The position numbers and the translations under genes are program-made. This document shows, piece by piece, positions 7,929 through 16,960 of a DNA stretch of 64,000 bases. Source of the stretch: Streptomyces sp. NRRL F-5630 (GTDB lineage Bacteria; Actinomycetota; Actinomycetes; Streptomycetales; Streptomycetaceae). How positions within the stretch are numbered: the stretch's first letter is position 1; each line of letters begins with the position of its first letter. The notes beneath the pieces are model-generated. The model saw only the letters and a list, made by a program, of their open reading frames with translations, searched no databases and was not told where the DNA came from. The stretch spans positions 1 through 64,000 of the forward strand of contig NZ_JOGO01000024.1 of NCBI RefSeq assembly GCF_000719475.1, in the 5' to 3' direction.

Positions 7929-8690
7929 GTGAACATGCGCGACCTCGTGTACCGACTCTACGCACGACGGGTGCGAGGGCGCCTGGACCACGAGCAGGTC
8001 CCCAAGCACATCGGACTCATCCTCGACGGCAACCGGCGCTGGGCGCGCGCCTCGGGCGGCACGACCGCGCAGGGCCACCGCGCGGGCGCCGAGAAGATCG
8101 AGGAGTTCCTCGGCTGGTGCGCCGAGACCGACGTCGAGGTCGTGACGCTGTGGATGCTCTCCACGGACAACTTCGACCGCCCCGCGTCCGAGCTGACCCC
8201 CCTCCTCGGCATCATCGAGGACTCCGTCCGGGCCCTCGCCGCCGACGGCCGCTGGCGCGTGCACCACGTGGGCGCCCTCGACATCCTGCCCGACAACACC
8301 CGCACCACTCTCAAGGAAGCGGAGGCCGCGACCTCGGACAACACCGGGATACTGGTCAATGTCGCGGTCGGCTACGGCGGCCGCCAGGAGATCGCCGACG
8401 CCGTCCGCTCCCTCCTGCACGACGCGGCCCGCAAGGGCACGAGCTTCGAGGAACTCGCCGAGGCCGTCGACATCGACCTCATCTCCGAGCACCTCTACAC
8501 CCGCGGCCAGCCCGACCCCGACCTCGTCATCCGCACGAGCGGCGAGCAGCGCCTCTCCGGCTTCATGCTCTGGCAGAGCGCCCACTCGGAGTACTACTTC
8601 TGCGAGGTCTTCTGGCCGGCCTTCCGCAAGGTCGACTTCCTGCGCGCGATGCGCGACTACGCGGCCCGCCACCGCCGCTACGGAGGCTGA
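7929..8690 (+). CDS. cis-Isoprenyl diphosphate synthase (UppS/Z-FPP synthase family)
   Basis: 253 residues. Family motifs run throughout: HIGLILDGNRRWAR with the catalytic Asp, GHRAGAEKIEEFL, TLWMLSTDNFDRP, the strand VNVAVGYGGRQEI, then DPDLVIRTSGEQRLSGFMLWQS and SEYYFCEVFWPAF. These enzymes condense isopentenyl diphosphate with an allylic diphosphate in cis, making lipid carriers for cell-wall synthesis or short Z-prenyl products. Streptomyces usually has two paralogues and the sequence does not show product length. GTG 7929 and ATG 7935 are both possible starts after GGAGGGG. Confidence 0.92.
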   Translation: MNMRDLVYRLYARRVRGRLDHEQVPKHIGLILDGNRRWARASGGTTAQGHRAGAEKIEEFLGWCAETDVEVVTLWMLSTDNFDRPASELTPLLGIIEDSVRALAADGRWRVHHVGALDILPDNTRTTLKEAEAATSDNTGILVNVAVGYGGRQEIADAVRSLLHDAARKGTSFEELAEAVDIDLISEHLYTRGQPDPDLVIRTSGEQRLSGFMLWQSAHSEYYFCEVFWPAFRKVDFLRAMRDYAARHRRYGG

Positions 8691-9213
8691 GCGGCCGGGG
8701 CCGAGCCCCCGTACGACGGGCCGCGCGTCGGACCACGCGGCCTCGCGTGTCCCCCCGTACCGCCTCCCGTGCCGGCTCGCGCGGCCCCGCCCCGCACGCC
8801 CCGGGCGCACCCCGCCGCTCCCCGGCTTCACCTCTCGTTCCCCCACGTGTCGGCAGACGCTCGCGCATGACCGGCCACCGGTCCGGGAATAGCTCACCCA
8901 GGCCGGTATCCGACCCACGGACACCGGATCTCAGCGGGTGGCAGGGTGCCTCCCGCCCGGGAGGGCCCTTGCGCCAGGACGACCGAGCGGTACGTCTTCA
9001 CCTCACCGGCCCACCCGGCCGGAACACCGGTTCACACGGCCGGAGCACCGGCCCGCGGAGCCGGGCGGTCACCCTCCTCGCGCCTGTCCCGGCCTCTCCC
9101 GGTCCCCATTCACCGGCCGTCCCTCCTCCCCTGACCCCGCACGTCCGCGTGCGCGGCGCGGGGGCGCGCGGGGCGGCCGTTCCCCGTCCTCGTCCGAGGG
9201 GGTATGTCTCTCC
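8691..9213 (+). other. Gene-free stretch of about 520 bases
   Basis: No frame here has coding character. It holds a short imperfect direct repeat (CGGCCGGAACACCGG and CGGCCGGAGCACCGG near 9010-9050). It presumably contains the PhoH promoter, but no convincing -35/-10 pair is visible. Confidence 0.5.
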
Positions 9214-10536
9214 GTGGTGACCAGCACGCAGCGCCGCAAGCCCGACCGGCGCACCTACGTCATCGACACCAGCGTCCTGCTGGCCGACCCCAACGCCGTG
9301 CACCGCTTCGACGAGCACGAGGTCGTGCTCCCCGTCGTCGTGGTCACAGAACTGGAGGCCAAGCGCAACCACCCGGAACTCGGCTACTTCGCCCGGGAGG
9401 CACTGCGCCTCCTGGACGACTACCGGGTGCGCTACGGACGGCTCGACGAGCCGCTCCCGGTCGGCGAGATCGGCGGCACGCTCCGCGTCGAGCTGAACCA
9501 CTCGGACCCCTCGGTGCTCCCTTCGGGGTACCGCCTCGGCGACAACGACTCGCGCATCCTCGCCGTCGCCCGCAACCTCCAGGCCGAGGGGTACGACGTC
9601 ACCGTCGTCTCCAAGGACCTGCCGCTGCGCATCAAGGCCTCCTCGGTCGGCCTGCTCGCCGAGGAGTACCGCGCCGAACTCGCCATCACCGACTCGGGCT
9701 GGACCGGGATGGCGGAGCTGAGCCTGACGGGGGAGCAGGTCGACCGCCTCTTCGAGGAGGAGCGGGTCAGCGTCCCCGAGGCCGCCGAGCTGCCCGTGCA
9801 CACGGGGCTCACGATCCAGTCGGAGCGCGGCAAGGCGCTCGGCCGTGTCACGCCGTCGGGGGACATCCGTCTCGTGCGGGGGGACCGCGAGGTCTTCGGG
9901 CTCAAGGGCCGCAGCGCCGAGCAGCGCGTCGCGCTCGACCTCCTCCTCGACCCCGAGGTCGGCATCATCTCGATGGGCGGCCGGGCCGGCACCGGCAAGT
10001 CGGCGCTCGCGCTGTGCGCGGGCCTCGAAGCGGTCCTGGAGCGCCGTCAGCACAAGAAGGTCATGGTCTTCCGGCCGCTCTACGCGGTCGGCGGCCAGGA
10101 ACTCGGCTACCTGCCCGGCAGTGAGTCCGAGAAGATGAACCCCTGGGCGCAGGCGGTCTTCGACACCCTTTCCGCCGTCACCAGCAGGCAGGTCATCGAG
10201 GAAGTGGTCTCCCGCGGGATGCTGGAGGTCCTGCCGCTCACCCACATCCGCGGCCGTTCGCTGCACGACGCCTTCGTCATCGTCGACGAGGCCCAGTCAC
10301 TCGAACGCAACGTCCTGCTCACCGTCCTCTCCCGGATCGGCGCCAACTCGCGTGTCGTGCTCACCCACGACGTCGCGCAGCGCGACAACCTCCGGGTGGG
10401 GCGGTACGACGGGGTCGTGGCCGTCGTGGAGAAGCTGAAGGGGCATCCCCTCTTCGCACACGTGACCCTCACCCGTTCGGAGCGTAGCCAGATCGCGGCT
10501 CTTGTGACCGAACTCCTGGAGGACCGCGAGCTGTGA
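9214..10536 (+). CDS. PIN-PhoH family RNA-associated ATPase
   Basis: About 440 residues. The N-terminal PIN-like nuclease domain begins [18 protein letters not shown] with acidic metal ligands and [12 protein letters not shown], and continues through [13 protein letters not shown]. The C-terminal PhoH ATPase domain carries Walker [11 protein letters not shown] (about 258-267), a Walker B-like [14 protein letters not shown] and a closing [14 protein letters not shown]-PhoH proteins act as ATP-dependent ribonucleases/helicases in some actinobacteria. The GTG 9214 or adjacent GTG 9217 is preferred; the much longer frame upstream lacks coding bias. It is followed by an imperfect hairpin and then the long leader of the SLT gene. 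Confidence 0.9.
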   Translation: MVTSTQRRKPDRRTYVIDTSVLLADPNAVHRFDEHEVVLPVVVVTELEAKRNHPELGYFAREALRLLDDYRVRYGRLDEPLPVGEIGGTLRVELNHSDPSVLPSGYRLGDNDSRILAVARNLQAEGYDVTVVSKDLPLRIKASSVGLLAEEYRAELAITDSGWTGMAELSLTGEQVDRLFEEERVSVPEAAELPVHTGLTIQSERGKALGRVTPSGDIRLVRGDREVFGLKGRSAEQRVALDLLLDPEVGIISMGGRAGTGKSALALCAGLEAVLERRQHKKVMVFRPLYAVGGQELGYLPGSESEKMNPWAQAVFDTLSAVTSRQVIEEVVSRGMLEVLPLTHIRGRSLHDAFVIVDEAQSLERNVLLTVLSRIGANSRVVLTHDVAQRDNLRVGRYDGVVAVVEKLKGHPLFAHVTLTRSERSQIAALVTELLEDREL

Positions 10537-10544
10537 GAGGGGAG

Positions 10545-10576
10545 CGTCAACTCCCTCCTTGAGCAGGGAAGTTGAC
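10545..10576 (+). terminator. Imperfect hairpin after the PhoH gene
   Basis: GTCAACTCCCT pairs with AGGGAAGTTGAC with one bulged base across a short loop, 9 bases after the PhoH stop. There is no T-tract, so it may be an attenuating or 3'-end hairpin rather than a strong terminator. Confidence 0.5.
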
Positions 10577-10779
10577 CCGTCCCACCGCGTGATTCCGAGA
10601 CGCCGCCCGGCACATGGCCAAGGAGCCTAGCCGGGCGGCGCCCGTCTGCGCGGCCTTATCCCTCAGAAACACCACCCAAACGGCGTGTGACCTATCCCAC
10701 GCAACGGAGAATTGCCTTGCGGCGTCCCGTTCCGGCAAAGTTCTCAGCCGTCAGGCCCCGCGCACAGCTTGTGTCTCCA

Positions 10780-10990
10780 CGGCCTCGGCACCGCACCCGC
10801 GTCACGGGTGAGGCACCGGGCCCCGCAACTCCATAGAGAAGCTGTGTGCCACCCGTGTTCCACGGGGCGTCCCGCTGTGAGGAAGCAGCCGGGCCACGCC
10901 CCTCGGGTCCGCGCTTCCCGTGACCACGAGCAGGGGGAAGCCAGTGTCAGGGGCACGATCGCGCCCGCGAGGTCACCTAAGCGGGCGACG
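10780..10990 (+). promoter_or_regulatory. Long structured leader, candidate c-di-AMP (ydaO-like) riboswitch
   Basis: About 470 bases separate PhoH from the SLT gene. Just before the ribosome binding site, GAGGTCACCTAAGCGGGCG (10960-10986) resembles the conserved 3' segment of ydaO-type leaders (GACAGCTCACCTCGCAGGC). In Streptomyces such riboswitches sit ahead of cell-wall lytic enzyme genes, which this is. I could not find the GGGGTGAATCC element, so the call is tentative. An ACCCG/CGGGT hairpin lies near 10796-10810. Confidence 0.4.
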
Positions 10991-11005
10991 CTGGAAGGAA
11001 ACCGT

Positions 11006-11746
11006 GTGAGCCGGATCTCGGTCCGGGGATTCGCGGTGGCTTCGGCCACCGCGGTCACCACCGTCGGAGCCGTGGTGGGCGTTGCCTCGGGCAGCACCCC
11101 CCAGCAGACCTCGAACGACTTCGAGGCGACCGCGGCGGAAGACGCCACCCTCCTCGCGGACATCCCGGCGGGCCAGCAGGCCCGCGTGCAGACCGCGACG
11201 CTGACCCAGCAGGCCGACGCCCAGGCGGACGCCGCGCAGGCAGGCGCTCGCAAGTCCGCCGAGGAAGCGGCCCGCAAGAGCGCGGCCGAGGCCGCGACCG
11301 CCAAGAAGGAAGCGGCGGTCAAGAAGGCCGAGGAGGCGAAGAAGAAGGCCGAGGAGCTCGCCAAGAAGCGCGAGCAGGAGGCCAAGGAGAAGGAGCAGGC
11401 GGCCAGCCGCTCCACGACCCGCGACGCCTCCTCCTTCACGGTCCAGAGCTCGTACTCGGTCGCCGACGTCCAGGCGATGGCACGCCAGATCGTGCCCGCG
11501 GACCAGTTCCAGTGCTTCAGCAACATCGTGAGCCACGAGTCGGGCTGGAACTACCGCGCCACCAACGCGGGCAGCGGCGCCTACGGTCTCGTCCAGGCCC
11601 TCCCGGGCTCCAAGATGGCCTCGGCCGGTGCCGACTGGCAGACCAACCCGGCCACCCAGATCAAGTGGGGCCTCAACTACATGGACGGCCGGTACGGCAG
11701 CCCGTGCGGCGCCTGGTCCTTCTGGCAGGCCAACAGCTGGTACTAG
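11006..11746 (+). CDS. Secreted coiled-coil plus SLT (lytic transglycosylase) cell-wall protein
   Basis: 246 residues from GTG 11006, preceded by GGAAGGA. A signal peptide/membrane segment (FAVASATAVTTVGAVVGVASG) is followed by a long Ala/Lys/Glu-rich coiled coil (about 60-140, with AEEAKKKAEELAKKREQE) and a C-terminal SLT domain. The domain begins MARQIVPADQFQCFSNIV and has the catalytic-type glutamate in SHESGWNYRATN, then GAYGLVQALPGSKM and a final SFWQANSWY. Such proteins cleave peptidoglycan glycan strands during growth, sporulation or germination. The long leader suggests control after transcription starts. It is followed by a hairpin and then the AI-2E-type transporter gene. Confidence 0.9.
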   Translation: MSRISVRGFAVASATAVTTVGAVVGVASGSTPQQTSNDFEATAAEDATLLADIPAGQQARVQTATLTQQADAQADAAQAGARKSAEEAARKSAAEAATAKKEAAVKKAEEAKKKAEELAKKREQEAKEKEQAASRSTTRDASSFTVQSSYSVADVQAMARQIVPADQFQCFSNIVSHESGWNYRATNAGSGAYGLVQALPGSKMASAGADWQTNPATQIKWGLNYMDGRYGSPCGAWSFWQANSWY

Positions 11747-11795
11747 GCCGGCCCGCCGGTACGCCGCCCGAGCGCGCCGGTACCCGCTCGCACCC

Positions 11796-11829
11796 CGGAA
11801 CCCCTCGCCCACCCCGGCGGGGGGTTCCG
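11796..11829 (+). terminator. Hairpin after the SLT gene
   Basis: CGGAACCCC pairs with GGGGTTCCG, extended by CGCC/GGCG across a small bulge. GC-rich stem without a T-tract, as is common in Streptomyces. Confidence 0.65.
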
Positions 11830-11893
11830 CCGTGTACGGTCTTTCCCCGGGGCCTCGGGGGTGGTCCGGGAACGACGGGGAACAGGGACGTAC

Positions 11894-13249
11894 ATGCCGA
11901 AGAAGCCGGAGTGGTTCGGGCGCGCGAGCGCGCGGATCACGCACATAGGGCAGAGACTCGACGAAAGACGCAGCGCCGCGGAGGAACGGGACGAGCCCGG
12001 CCTCCCCGCGGTGACGCGCGCACCCGCGAGCGAGTCCCCGCCGTCCTACCGCCCGCTGCCGCGCCCGCGGCCCGAGCCGGCCACCGCCGTCCCGTGGGGC
12101 GTGCGGGTCGCCGCCGAGGCGGGCTGGCGGCTCCTCGTGCTCGCCGCGACGGTCTGGGTGCTGATGAAGGTCATCAGCGCGGTCCGTCTCGTCGTGCTCG
12201 CCTTCGTGGTCGCCCTGCTGATCACCGCGCTCCTCCAGCCCCTCGTGGCCCGGCTCACCCGGCACGGGGTCCCGCGCGGCCTCGCGACGGCGCTCACCAC
12301 GCTCTTCGGCTTCCTCGTCATGGGGCTCATGGGCTGGTTCGTGGTCTGGCAGATCATGGAGAACGTCGACCAGCTCTCCAGCCAGGTCCAGGACGGCATC
12401 GAGGACCTGCGCCGCTGGCTGCTCGACAGCCCCCTCCATGTCACCGAGAAGCAGATCAACGACATCGCGAAGAACCTGCGCGAGGCGATCGGCACCAACA
12501 CGGAGCAGCTGACCTCGGCGGGCATCGAGGGCGTCACCGTCGTCGTCGAGATGTTCACGGGGCTGCTCCTCGCCTTCTTCTCCACGATCTTCCTGCTCTA
12601 CGACGGCCAGAAGATCTGGGGCTGGTTCCTCAAGCTCGTCCCCGCCGCCGCGCGCGAGGGCGTCGCGGGCGCGGGCCCGCGCGCGTGGGACACGCTCACC
12701 TCGTACGTGCGCGGAACGGTGATCGTCGCGCTCATCGACGCGGTCTTCATCGGCATCGGCATCTACATCCTCGATGTGCCGATGGCCGTGCCGCTCGCCG
12801 TGATCATCTTCCTGGCGGCCTTCGTGCCGCTCGTCGGCGCGGTCGTCTCGGGCGCGCTCGCGGTGCTCGTGGCGCTCGTGACGCAGGGGGTGTGGACGGC
12901 GATCATCGTGCTCGGCGTCGTCCTGCTCGTGCAGCAGATCGAGGGCCACGTCCTCCAGCCCTTCATCCTCGGGCGGGCGGTGCGGGTCCATCCGCTCGCC
13001 GTCGTCCTCACCGTCGCGGGCGGCGGCATGATCGCCGGGATCGGCGGAGCCGTCGTCGCGGTGCCGCTCGTGGCCGTCCTCAACACCGTCGTGGGCTATC
13101 TGCGGCGGTACTCGGCGCGCGTGGACCCGCCGTTGCAGGGCGGGCCGCCGGAGGTCGAGAAGGTCAAGGACCCCGGGCCGGGGCCGAAAGCGGCGCCCGA
13201 GCAGGAGCCGGAGGCCGGGTCGGAGCCCGCGCCGCGTCCGGCGGACTGA
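11894..13249 (+). CDS. AI-2E family transporter (YdiK/PerM-like) membrane protein
   Basis: 451 residues from ATG 11894. A charged cytoplasmic N-terminus (about 60 residues) is followed by hydrophobic segments in the family order: a pair at about 75-130, a long amphipathic region (ENVDQLSSQVQDGIEDLRRW), then a membrane bundle that includes FVPLVGAVVSGALAVLVAL and the conserved QQIEGHVLQPFILGR. A Pro/Glu-rich tail closes the protein. The family name comes from a proposed autoinducer-2 exporter, but most members have no known substrate. It converges on ahpD across a perfect inverted repeat. Confidence 0.9.
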   Translation: MPKKPEWFGRASARITHIGQRLDERRSAAEERDEPGLPAVTRAPASESPPSYRPLPRPRPEPATAVPWGVRVAAEAGWRLLVLAATVWVLMKVISAVRLVVLAFVVALLITALLQPLVARLTRHGVPRGLATALTTLFGFLVMGLMGWFVVWQIMENVDQLSSQVQDGIEDLRRWLLDSPLHVTEKQINDIAKNLREAIGTNTEQLTSAGIEGVTVVVEMFTGLLLAFFSTIFLLYDGQKIWGWFLKLVPAAAREGVAGAGPRAWDTLTSYVRGTVIVALIDAVFIGIGIYILDVPMAVPLAVIIFLAAFVPLVGAVVSGALAVLVALVTQGVWTAIIVLGVVLLVQQIEGHVLQPFILGRAVRVHPLAVVLTVAGGGMIAGIGGAVVAVPLVAVLNTVVGYLRRYSARVDPPLQGGPPEVEKVKDPGPGPKAAPEQEPEAGSEPAPRPAD

Positions 13250-13268
13250 GCCCGTACGGCTCCGGTAC

Positions 13269-13312
13269 ACGTGAGGAGGGCCCCGTGGACATCCACGGGG
13301 CCCTCCTCACGT
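13269..13312. terminator. Bidirectional hairpin terminator, 21-bp perfect stem
   Basis: ACGTGAGGAGGGCCCCGTGG and its exact complement face each other with a 2-base centre (13290-13291). It lies between the convergent transporter and ahpD genes, 19 and 13 bases from their stops, and can end both transcripts. Confidence 0.85.
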
Positions 13313-13325
13313 ACTACGGCGCGTC

Positions 13326-13859
13326 TCAGGCGGAGAGACGCTCCTCGGCGTCGATGGTGACACCGACGGCCTGGAGGACCGAGGCGACCTTGACGGCCTC
13401 CTGGATCGTCTCGCGCTCGACGCCGGCCTTGCGGAGCACCTGCTCGTGCGAGTCGAGGCACTGGCCGCAGCCGTTGATGGCGGAGACCGCGAGGCACCAC
13501 AGCTCGAAGTCGGTCTTCTCCACGCCCGGGTTGCCGATGACGTTCATCCGCAGTCCGGCCCGCAGGTTCCCGTACTCGGGGTCCGAGAGGAGGTGGCGGG
13601 TGCGGTAGAAGACGTTGTTCATCGCCATGATCGCCGCGGCCGACTTGGCGGCCGTGTACGCCTCGGCGGAGAGGTTCGCCTTCGCCTCGGGCTCCAGCTC
13701 GGCGAGCACCTTCGGCGAGCGCGAGGCGATCGCGCAGGCCAGCACGGTGCCCCAGAGCTGCTGCGCGGGCAGCGGCGAATTGCCGATGACCGAGCCCAGG
13801 TTGAGGCGGAGGTCCTTGGCGTAGTCCGGTATCGCGGACTTCAGTTCGTCGAGGGCCAT
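13326..13859 (-). CDS. ahpD: Alkyl hydroperoxide reductase AhpD
   Basis: 177 residues. The CxxC redox motif is in [16 protein letters not shown] at about residues 130-133, followed by the conserved His; an N-terminal half with [15 protein letters not shown] and a YRTRHLL helix complete the AhpD fold. In actinobacteria AhpD passes electrons from lipoamide-type partners to AhpC to reduce peroxides. The ATG lies 3 bases after the ahpC stop, so the two are one operon. Cytosolic; full length. Confidence 0.95.
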   Translation of the reverse strand: MALDELKSAIPDYAKDLRLNLGSVIGNSPLPAQQLWGTVLACAIASRSPKVLAELEPEAKANLSAEAYTAAKSAAAIMAMNNVFYRTRHLLSDPEYGNLRAGLRMNVIGNPGVEKTDFELWCLAVSAINGCGQCLDSHEQVLRKAGVERETIQEAVKVASVLQAVGVTIDAEERLSA

Positions 13860-13862
13860 GGC

Positions 13863-14417
13863 TCACTCACCGGCCAGGAGCGCGACCGGGTCGAGGGTCT
13901 CGTCGCCCTTGCTCCAGTTGCAGGGGCACAGCTCGTCGGTCTGGAGCGCGTCGAGGACCCGCAGGACCTCCTTGGGGTTACGGCCCACGGAACCGGCGGT
14001 CACCATGACGAACTGGATCTCGTTGTTGGGGTCGACCACGAAGACGGCGCGCTGCGCGAAGCCGTCCTCGCCCTCGATGCCGAGGTCACGCATGAGCTCG
14101 TGCTTCGAGTCGGCCATCATCGGGAAGGGGAGGTCGGTCAGGTCCGGGTGGTCCTTGCGCCAGGCGTGGTGCACGAACTCCGAGTCGCCGGAGAAGCCGA
14201 GGATCTGGGCGTCGCGGTCGGCGAACTCGCCGTTCAGCTTGCCGAAGGCGGCGATCTCGGTCGGGCACACGAAGGTGAAGTCCTTCGGCCACGCGAAGAC
14301 GACGCGCCACTTGCCCTCGTAGGACTTGTGGTTGATCTGCTCGAACTCCTTGCCCTTCTCGAGCGAGACACAAGCAGTGAGGTCGTACGCGGGGAACTGG
14401 TCACCGACAGTGAGCAC
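13863..14417 (-). CDS. ahpC: Peroxiredoxin AhpC
   Basis: 184 residues from GTG 14417, which has GGAGG 5-6 bases upstream; the longer frame to 14462 is not needed. Peroxidatic Cys51 lies in DFTFVCPTEI, and the C-terminal resolving region reads DELCPCNWSKG. The middle strand EFVHHAWRKDHPDL is typical of the AhpC/Prx1 class. It reduces organic and hydrogen peroxides and is recycled by AhpD downstream. The upstream region carries repeated TGATCGA-type half sites that could bind OxyR, but no oxyR gene is divergent here, unlike the arrangement I recall in S. coelicolor. Confidence 0.95.
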   Translation of the reverse strand: MLTVGDQFPAYDLTACVSLEKGKEFEQINHKSYEGKWRVVFAWPKDFTFVCPTEIAAFGKLNGEFADRDAQILGFSGDSEFVHHAWRKDHPDLTDLPFPMMADSKHELMRDLGIEGEDGFAQRAVFVVDPNNEIQFVMVTAGSVGRNPKEVLRVLDALQTDELCPCNWSKGDETLDPVALLAGE

Positions 14418-14480
14418 AAAAGCCTCCGATGGTGCGGGGTTGGACAGGACACAGCGTGCCACACAGCCGATCTAGCAGGG

Positions 14481-14540
14481 AAATCGATCAGTCGTTTCGT
14501 GTCGATAGGTGCGACCGATCAATACTCGATCAATAACGGT
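14481..14540 (-). promoter_or_regulatory. Candidate OxyR-type operator region upstream of ahpC
   Basis: On the ahpC strand the motif TGATCGA or a close variant occurs three times (TTGATCGAGT, TTGATCGGTC, CTGATCGATT) together with TATCGACACGAAACGA, in a locally AT-richer 60-base segment 65-125 bases before the start. LysR-type OxyR sites have such interrupted inverted half-sites. Assignment to OxyR is inference from the target gene. Confidence 0.5.
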
Positions 14541-14572
14541 CCGTCTCCGAACAGGACGGGAGCGTTCCGCTG

Positions 14573-14621
14573 TCACGGTGCGGGCCCGGACTCGAATGTC
14601 ACGTGCGGGCCCGGACTCGAA
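14573..14621. repeat. Tandem direct repeat, about 24 bp x 2
   Basis: TCAC(G)GTGCGGGCCCGGACTCGAA occurs twice in direct succession in a gene-free stretch. The GGACTCGAAC end looks like the complement of a tRNA T-arm. No tRNA can be folded here. The rest of 14541-14940 holds no gene I can see. Confidence 0.7.
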
Positions 14622-14942
14622 CGGGGGTTCCGCACCCCCGGGGGGTTCCGCGCCCGACTCTTCGGCCTGCGAGGGGAGTTGCTGGGCGATGCGAGGGGGA
14701 GACCGGGTGACGGGCGGGCGCAGGCGGCGAACGCGAGGGGAAGCAGGAAGCCGGGCGGGCCGCGCTCGCCGAGGTGCAGGCGCTCCCGCACGAGTCGGGG
14801 GTTGAGGGCTTCGGAACCGGCCTCGGTGCCCAACGGCGAGGACGAGGGAGCGTGCGGGGAGGTCCAGCCGGGATTCACCTGGTGACGACGGTCACGCGAG
14901 CGGTGCGGGCCCCGGCCGCCGGTACGAGGCCGCCGGTACGAG

Positions 14943-14986
14943 AAAGAGGCCCCTCGCCTGCGTTTCCGCAGATGAGGGGCCTCTTC
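14943..14986 (-). terminator. Terminator of the tRNA-His transcript
   Basis: AAGAGGCCCCTC pairs with GAGGGGCCTCTT, enclosing a small inner hairpin CTGCG/CGCAG. It lies 7 bases beyond the tRNA 3' end, and on the minus strand it is followed by a T/C-rich run. Confidence 0.8.
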
Positions 14987-14992
14987 CGAGAG

Positions 14993-15066
14993 GGTGAGTG
15001 ACGGGACTTGAACCCGCGGCCACCTGGACCACAACCAGGTGCTCTACCAACTGAGCTACACCCACC
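14993..15066 (-). tRNA. tRNA-His (anticodon GTG)
   Basis: The minus strand folds into a full cloverleaf. The acceptor GTGGGTG pairs with CACTCAC, the D arm contains GCTCAGTTGGTAGAGC, the anticodon stem-loop is CCTGGTTGTGGTCCAGG with anticodon GTG, and the T arm is GCGGGTTCAAGTCCCGT. An extra G precedes the acceptor (position -1, base 15066), the identity element of tRNA-His, opposite a C discriminator. CCA is not encoded. It is followed by a terminator hairpin and preceded by orn on the same strand. Confidence 0.97.
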
Positions 15067-15168
15067 ATGACCGGCGCTTTTCTGACCGGCCGAGAAAAAG
15101 TGTACAGGGTTTCGGGGGGTGCTCGCGCACACCTTTTCCCGGGCGGCCCGGGAGCGCCGGGAAGAGGG

Positions 15169-15765
15169 TCAGGAGAGCTGGTACTTCGCGGCCACGGCCT
15201 TCGCCGTCTCGGAGTCGGGGCCGGGCTGCGCGACGAAGACGGCCTCGCGGTAGTAGCGCAGCTCCGCGATCGACTCGCGGATGTCGGCGAGGGCGCGGTG
15301 GTTGCCCTTCTTCTCCGGGGCGTTGAAGTAGGCCCGCGGGAACCAGCGGCGGGCCAGCTCCTTGATCGAGGAGACGTCGACGATGCGGTAGTGGAGGAAG
15401 CCCTCCAGGTCCGCCATGTCCCGCGCGAGGAAGTTGCGGTCGGTGCCGACCGTGTTCCCGCACAGCGGCGCCTTGCGGGGCTCCTTCACGTGCTCCCGCA
15501 CGTAGGAGAGGACCCGCTCCTCCGCGTCCGCGAGCGTCGTGCCGCCGTCCAGCTCGGCGAGGAGACCCGAGGAGGTGTGCATGTCGCGCACCACCTCGGG
15601 CATCGTCGCGAGAGCCTGCTCGGGCGGGCGGATCACGATGTCCACCCCGTCCCCGAGGATGTTCAGCTCGGAATCGGTGACCAGTGCGGCCACCTCGATG
15701 AGCGCGTCGTTCGCCAGCGAGAGACCGGTCATCTCGCAGTCGATCCACACCATGCGATCGTTCAT
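15169..15765 (-). CDS. orn: Oligoribonuclease
   Basis: 198 residues. DEDDh exonuclease with the first acidic pair in [11 protein letters not shown] (D9, E11), the second Asp in [16 protein letters not shown] and the closing His/Asp in [13 protein letters not shown]. It degrades 2-5 nucleotide RNAs, including linear pGpG from cyclic-di-GMP turnover. Length matches the family. It lies just downstream of adpA on the same strand, with the stop of adpA 11 bases before its ATG, the conserved adpA-ornA arrangement of Streptomyces, and tRNA-His follows. Confidence 0.96.
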   Translation of the reverse strand: MNDRMVWIDCEMTGLSLANDALIEVAALVTDSELNILGDGVDIVIRPPEQALATMPEVVRDMHTSSGLLAELDGGTTLADAEERVLSYVREHVKEPRKAPLCGNTVGTDRNFLARDMADLEGFLHYRIVDVSSIKELARRWFPRAYFNAPEKKGNHRALADIRESIAELRYYREAVFVAQPGPDSETAKAVAAKYQLS

Positions 15766-15775
15766 ATGTCTCAGC

Positions 15776-16960
15776 CTACGCGGGACGCTCCCGCTGACTG
15801 GGCAGTACGCCGCGGGCGGGCAGCCCGGCGAGAGCCTCGGCGCGCTCCTCGCTCTGGCGCCGCAACTGCGCGGGGACCGCGCCCGGCGCGGCCATCCGCT
15901 CGACCGCGACGGCGGCCGCCGGCTGCTCGGCGCGCTCCTGCTGCGGACGCCGGGCGCGGTAGGCGGCCCGGTACGCGGCGGGGGACGAGCCGAGCTGACG
16001 GCGGAAGTGGCCGCGCAGCGCGACGGGGGAGCGGAAGCCGCAGCGCCCCGCGACCTCGTCCACCGAGTAGTCCGAGGTCTCCAGGAGCCGCTGCGCCTGG
16101 AGCACCCGCTGCGTGATCAGCCACTGGAGGGGGGCCGAGCCGGTCAGCGAGCGGAACCTGCGGTCGAAGGTGCGGCGGCTCATGTACGCGCGCGCGGCGA
16201 GGGTCTCCACGTCGAACTGCTCGTGGAGGTGCTCCAGCGCCCAGGCGACGACCTCGGCGAGCGGGTCGGCGCCGATCTCCTCCGGTAAAGACCTGTCCAG
16301 GTAGCGCTCCTGGCCGCCCGAGCGCCGCGGGGGCACGACGAGACGCCGGGCGAGCGCCCCGGCCGCCTCGTTGCCGTGGTCGGAGCGGACGATGTGGAGG
16401 CACAGGTCGATCCCGGCCGCCGTACCGGCCGAGGTGAGGACATCGCCGTCGTCGACGAAGAGTTCGCGCGGGTCCACGTGGACCGAGGGGTAGCGCTTGG
16501 CGAGCGTCGGGGCGTACATCCAGTGGGTCGTGGCGGGGCGGCCGTCGAGGAGGCCCGCGGCGGCGAGCACGAAGGCGCCGGTGCACAGGCCGACGATCCG
16601 CGCGCCCTCCTCGTGCGCCCTGCGCAGCGCGTCGAGCGCCTCGGCGGGGGGCGGGGCCGTGATGGACCGCCAGGCGGGGACCACGACGGTGCCGGCCCGC
16701 GAGACGGCCTCCAGGCCGTGAGGGGCCGTCAGTTCGAGGCCGCCCGTGGTGCGCAGCGGACCGTCCTCGCCCGCGCACACGAGCAGGCGGTAACGCGGCA
16801 CCCCGGCGTCCTGCCGGTCGATGCCGAAGACCGAGAGCGGGATCGAACTCTCGAAGATGGGACCACCGCTGAAGAGGAGGACCGCGACGATCTCGCGGCG
16901 TCTGCGGCCCGAGAGCCTGCGGCCCGGCGCCTCCGGTGCGACAGTGACATCCTGGCTCAT
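15776..16960 (-). CDS. adpA: AdpA, master developmental regulator (GlxA/AraC family)
   Basis: 394 residues from ATG 16960; the upstream extension to 17254 lacks coding bias. The N-terminal DJ-1/PfpI-like dimerisation domain (about 25-190) includes [19 protein letters not shown] and [20 protein letters not shown]. The C-terminal AraC-type DNA-binding domain (about 240-335) has two HTHs: [19 protein letters not shown] and [21 protein letters not shown]. Codon 225 in the linker is TTA (16286-16288), the known bldA-dependent feature of adpA. AdpA controls aerial growth, secreted proteases and antibiotics. The orn gene follows directly. The gene is preceded by 1.2 kb of non-coding DNA, in keeping with complex control. 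Confidence 0.96.
   Translation of the reverse strand: MSQDVTVAPEAPGRRLSGRRRREIVAVLLFSGGPIFESSIPLSVFGIDRQDAGVPRYRLLVCAGEDGPLRTTGGLELTAPHGLEAVSRAGTVVVPAWRSITAPPPAEALDALRRAHEEGARIVGLCTGAFVLAAAGLLDGRPATTHWMYAPTLAKRYPSVHVDPRELFVDDGDVLTSAGTAAGIDLCLHIVRSDHGNEAAGALARRLVVPPRRSGGQERYLDRSLPEEIGADPLAEVVAWALEHLHEQFDVETLAARAYMSRRTFDRRFRSLTGSAPLQWLITQRVLQAQRLLETSDYSVDEVAGRCGFRSPVALRGHFRRQLGSSPAAYRAAYRARRPQQERAEQPAAAVAVERMAAPGAVPAQLRRQSEERAEALAGLPARGVLPSQRERPA
16286..16288 (-). other. TTA codon in adpA (bldA target)
   Basis: The in-frame leucine codon TTA at position 225 in the interdomain linker (Asp-Arg-Ser-Leu-Pro-Glu-Glu) makes translation depend on the bldA tRNA. Confidence 0.93.

Noticed and set aside
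8963..9060. Direct repeats resembling a CRISPR array
   Set aside because: Only two imperfect copies without regular spacers and no cas genes anywhere in the window.
10614..10811. A 65-codon frame in the SLT leader
   Set aside because: No ribosome binding site and atypical composition; lies within a probable structured leader.
14573..14621. Possible tRNA fragment or attachment site
   Set aside because: The repeat has a T-arm-like end but no cloverleaf, and it does not match the 3' end of the adjacent tRNA-His.
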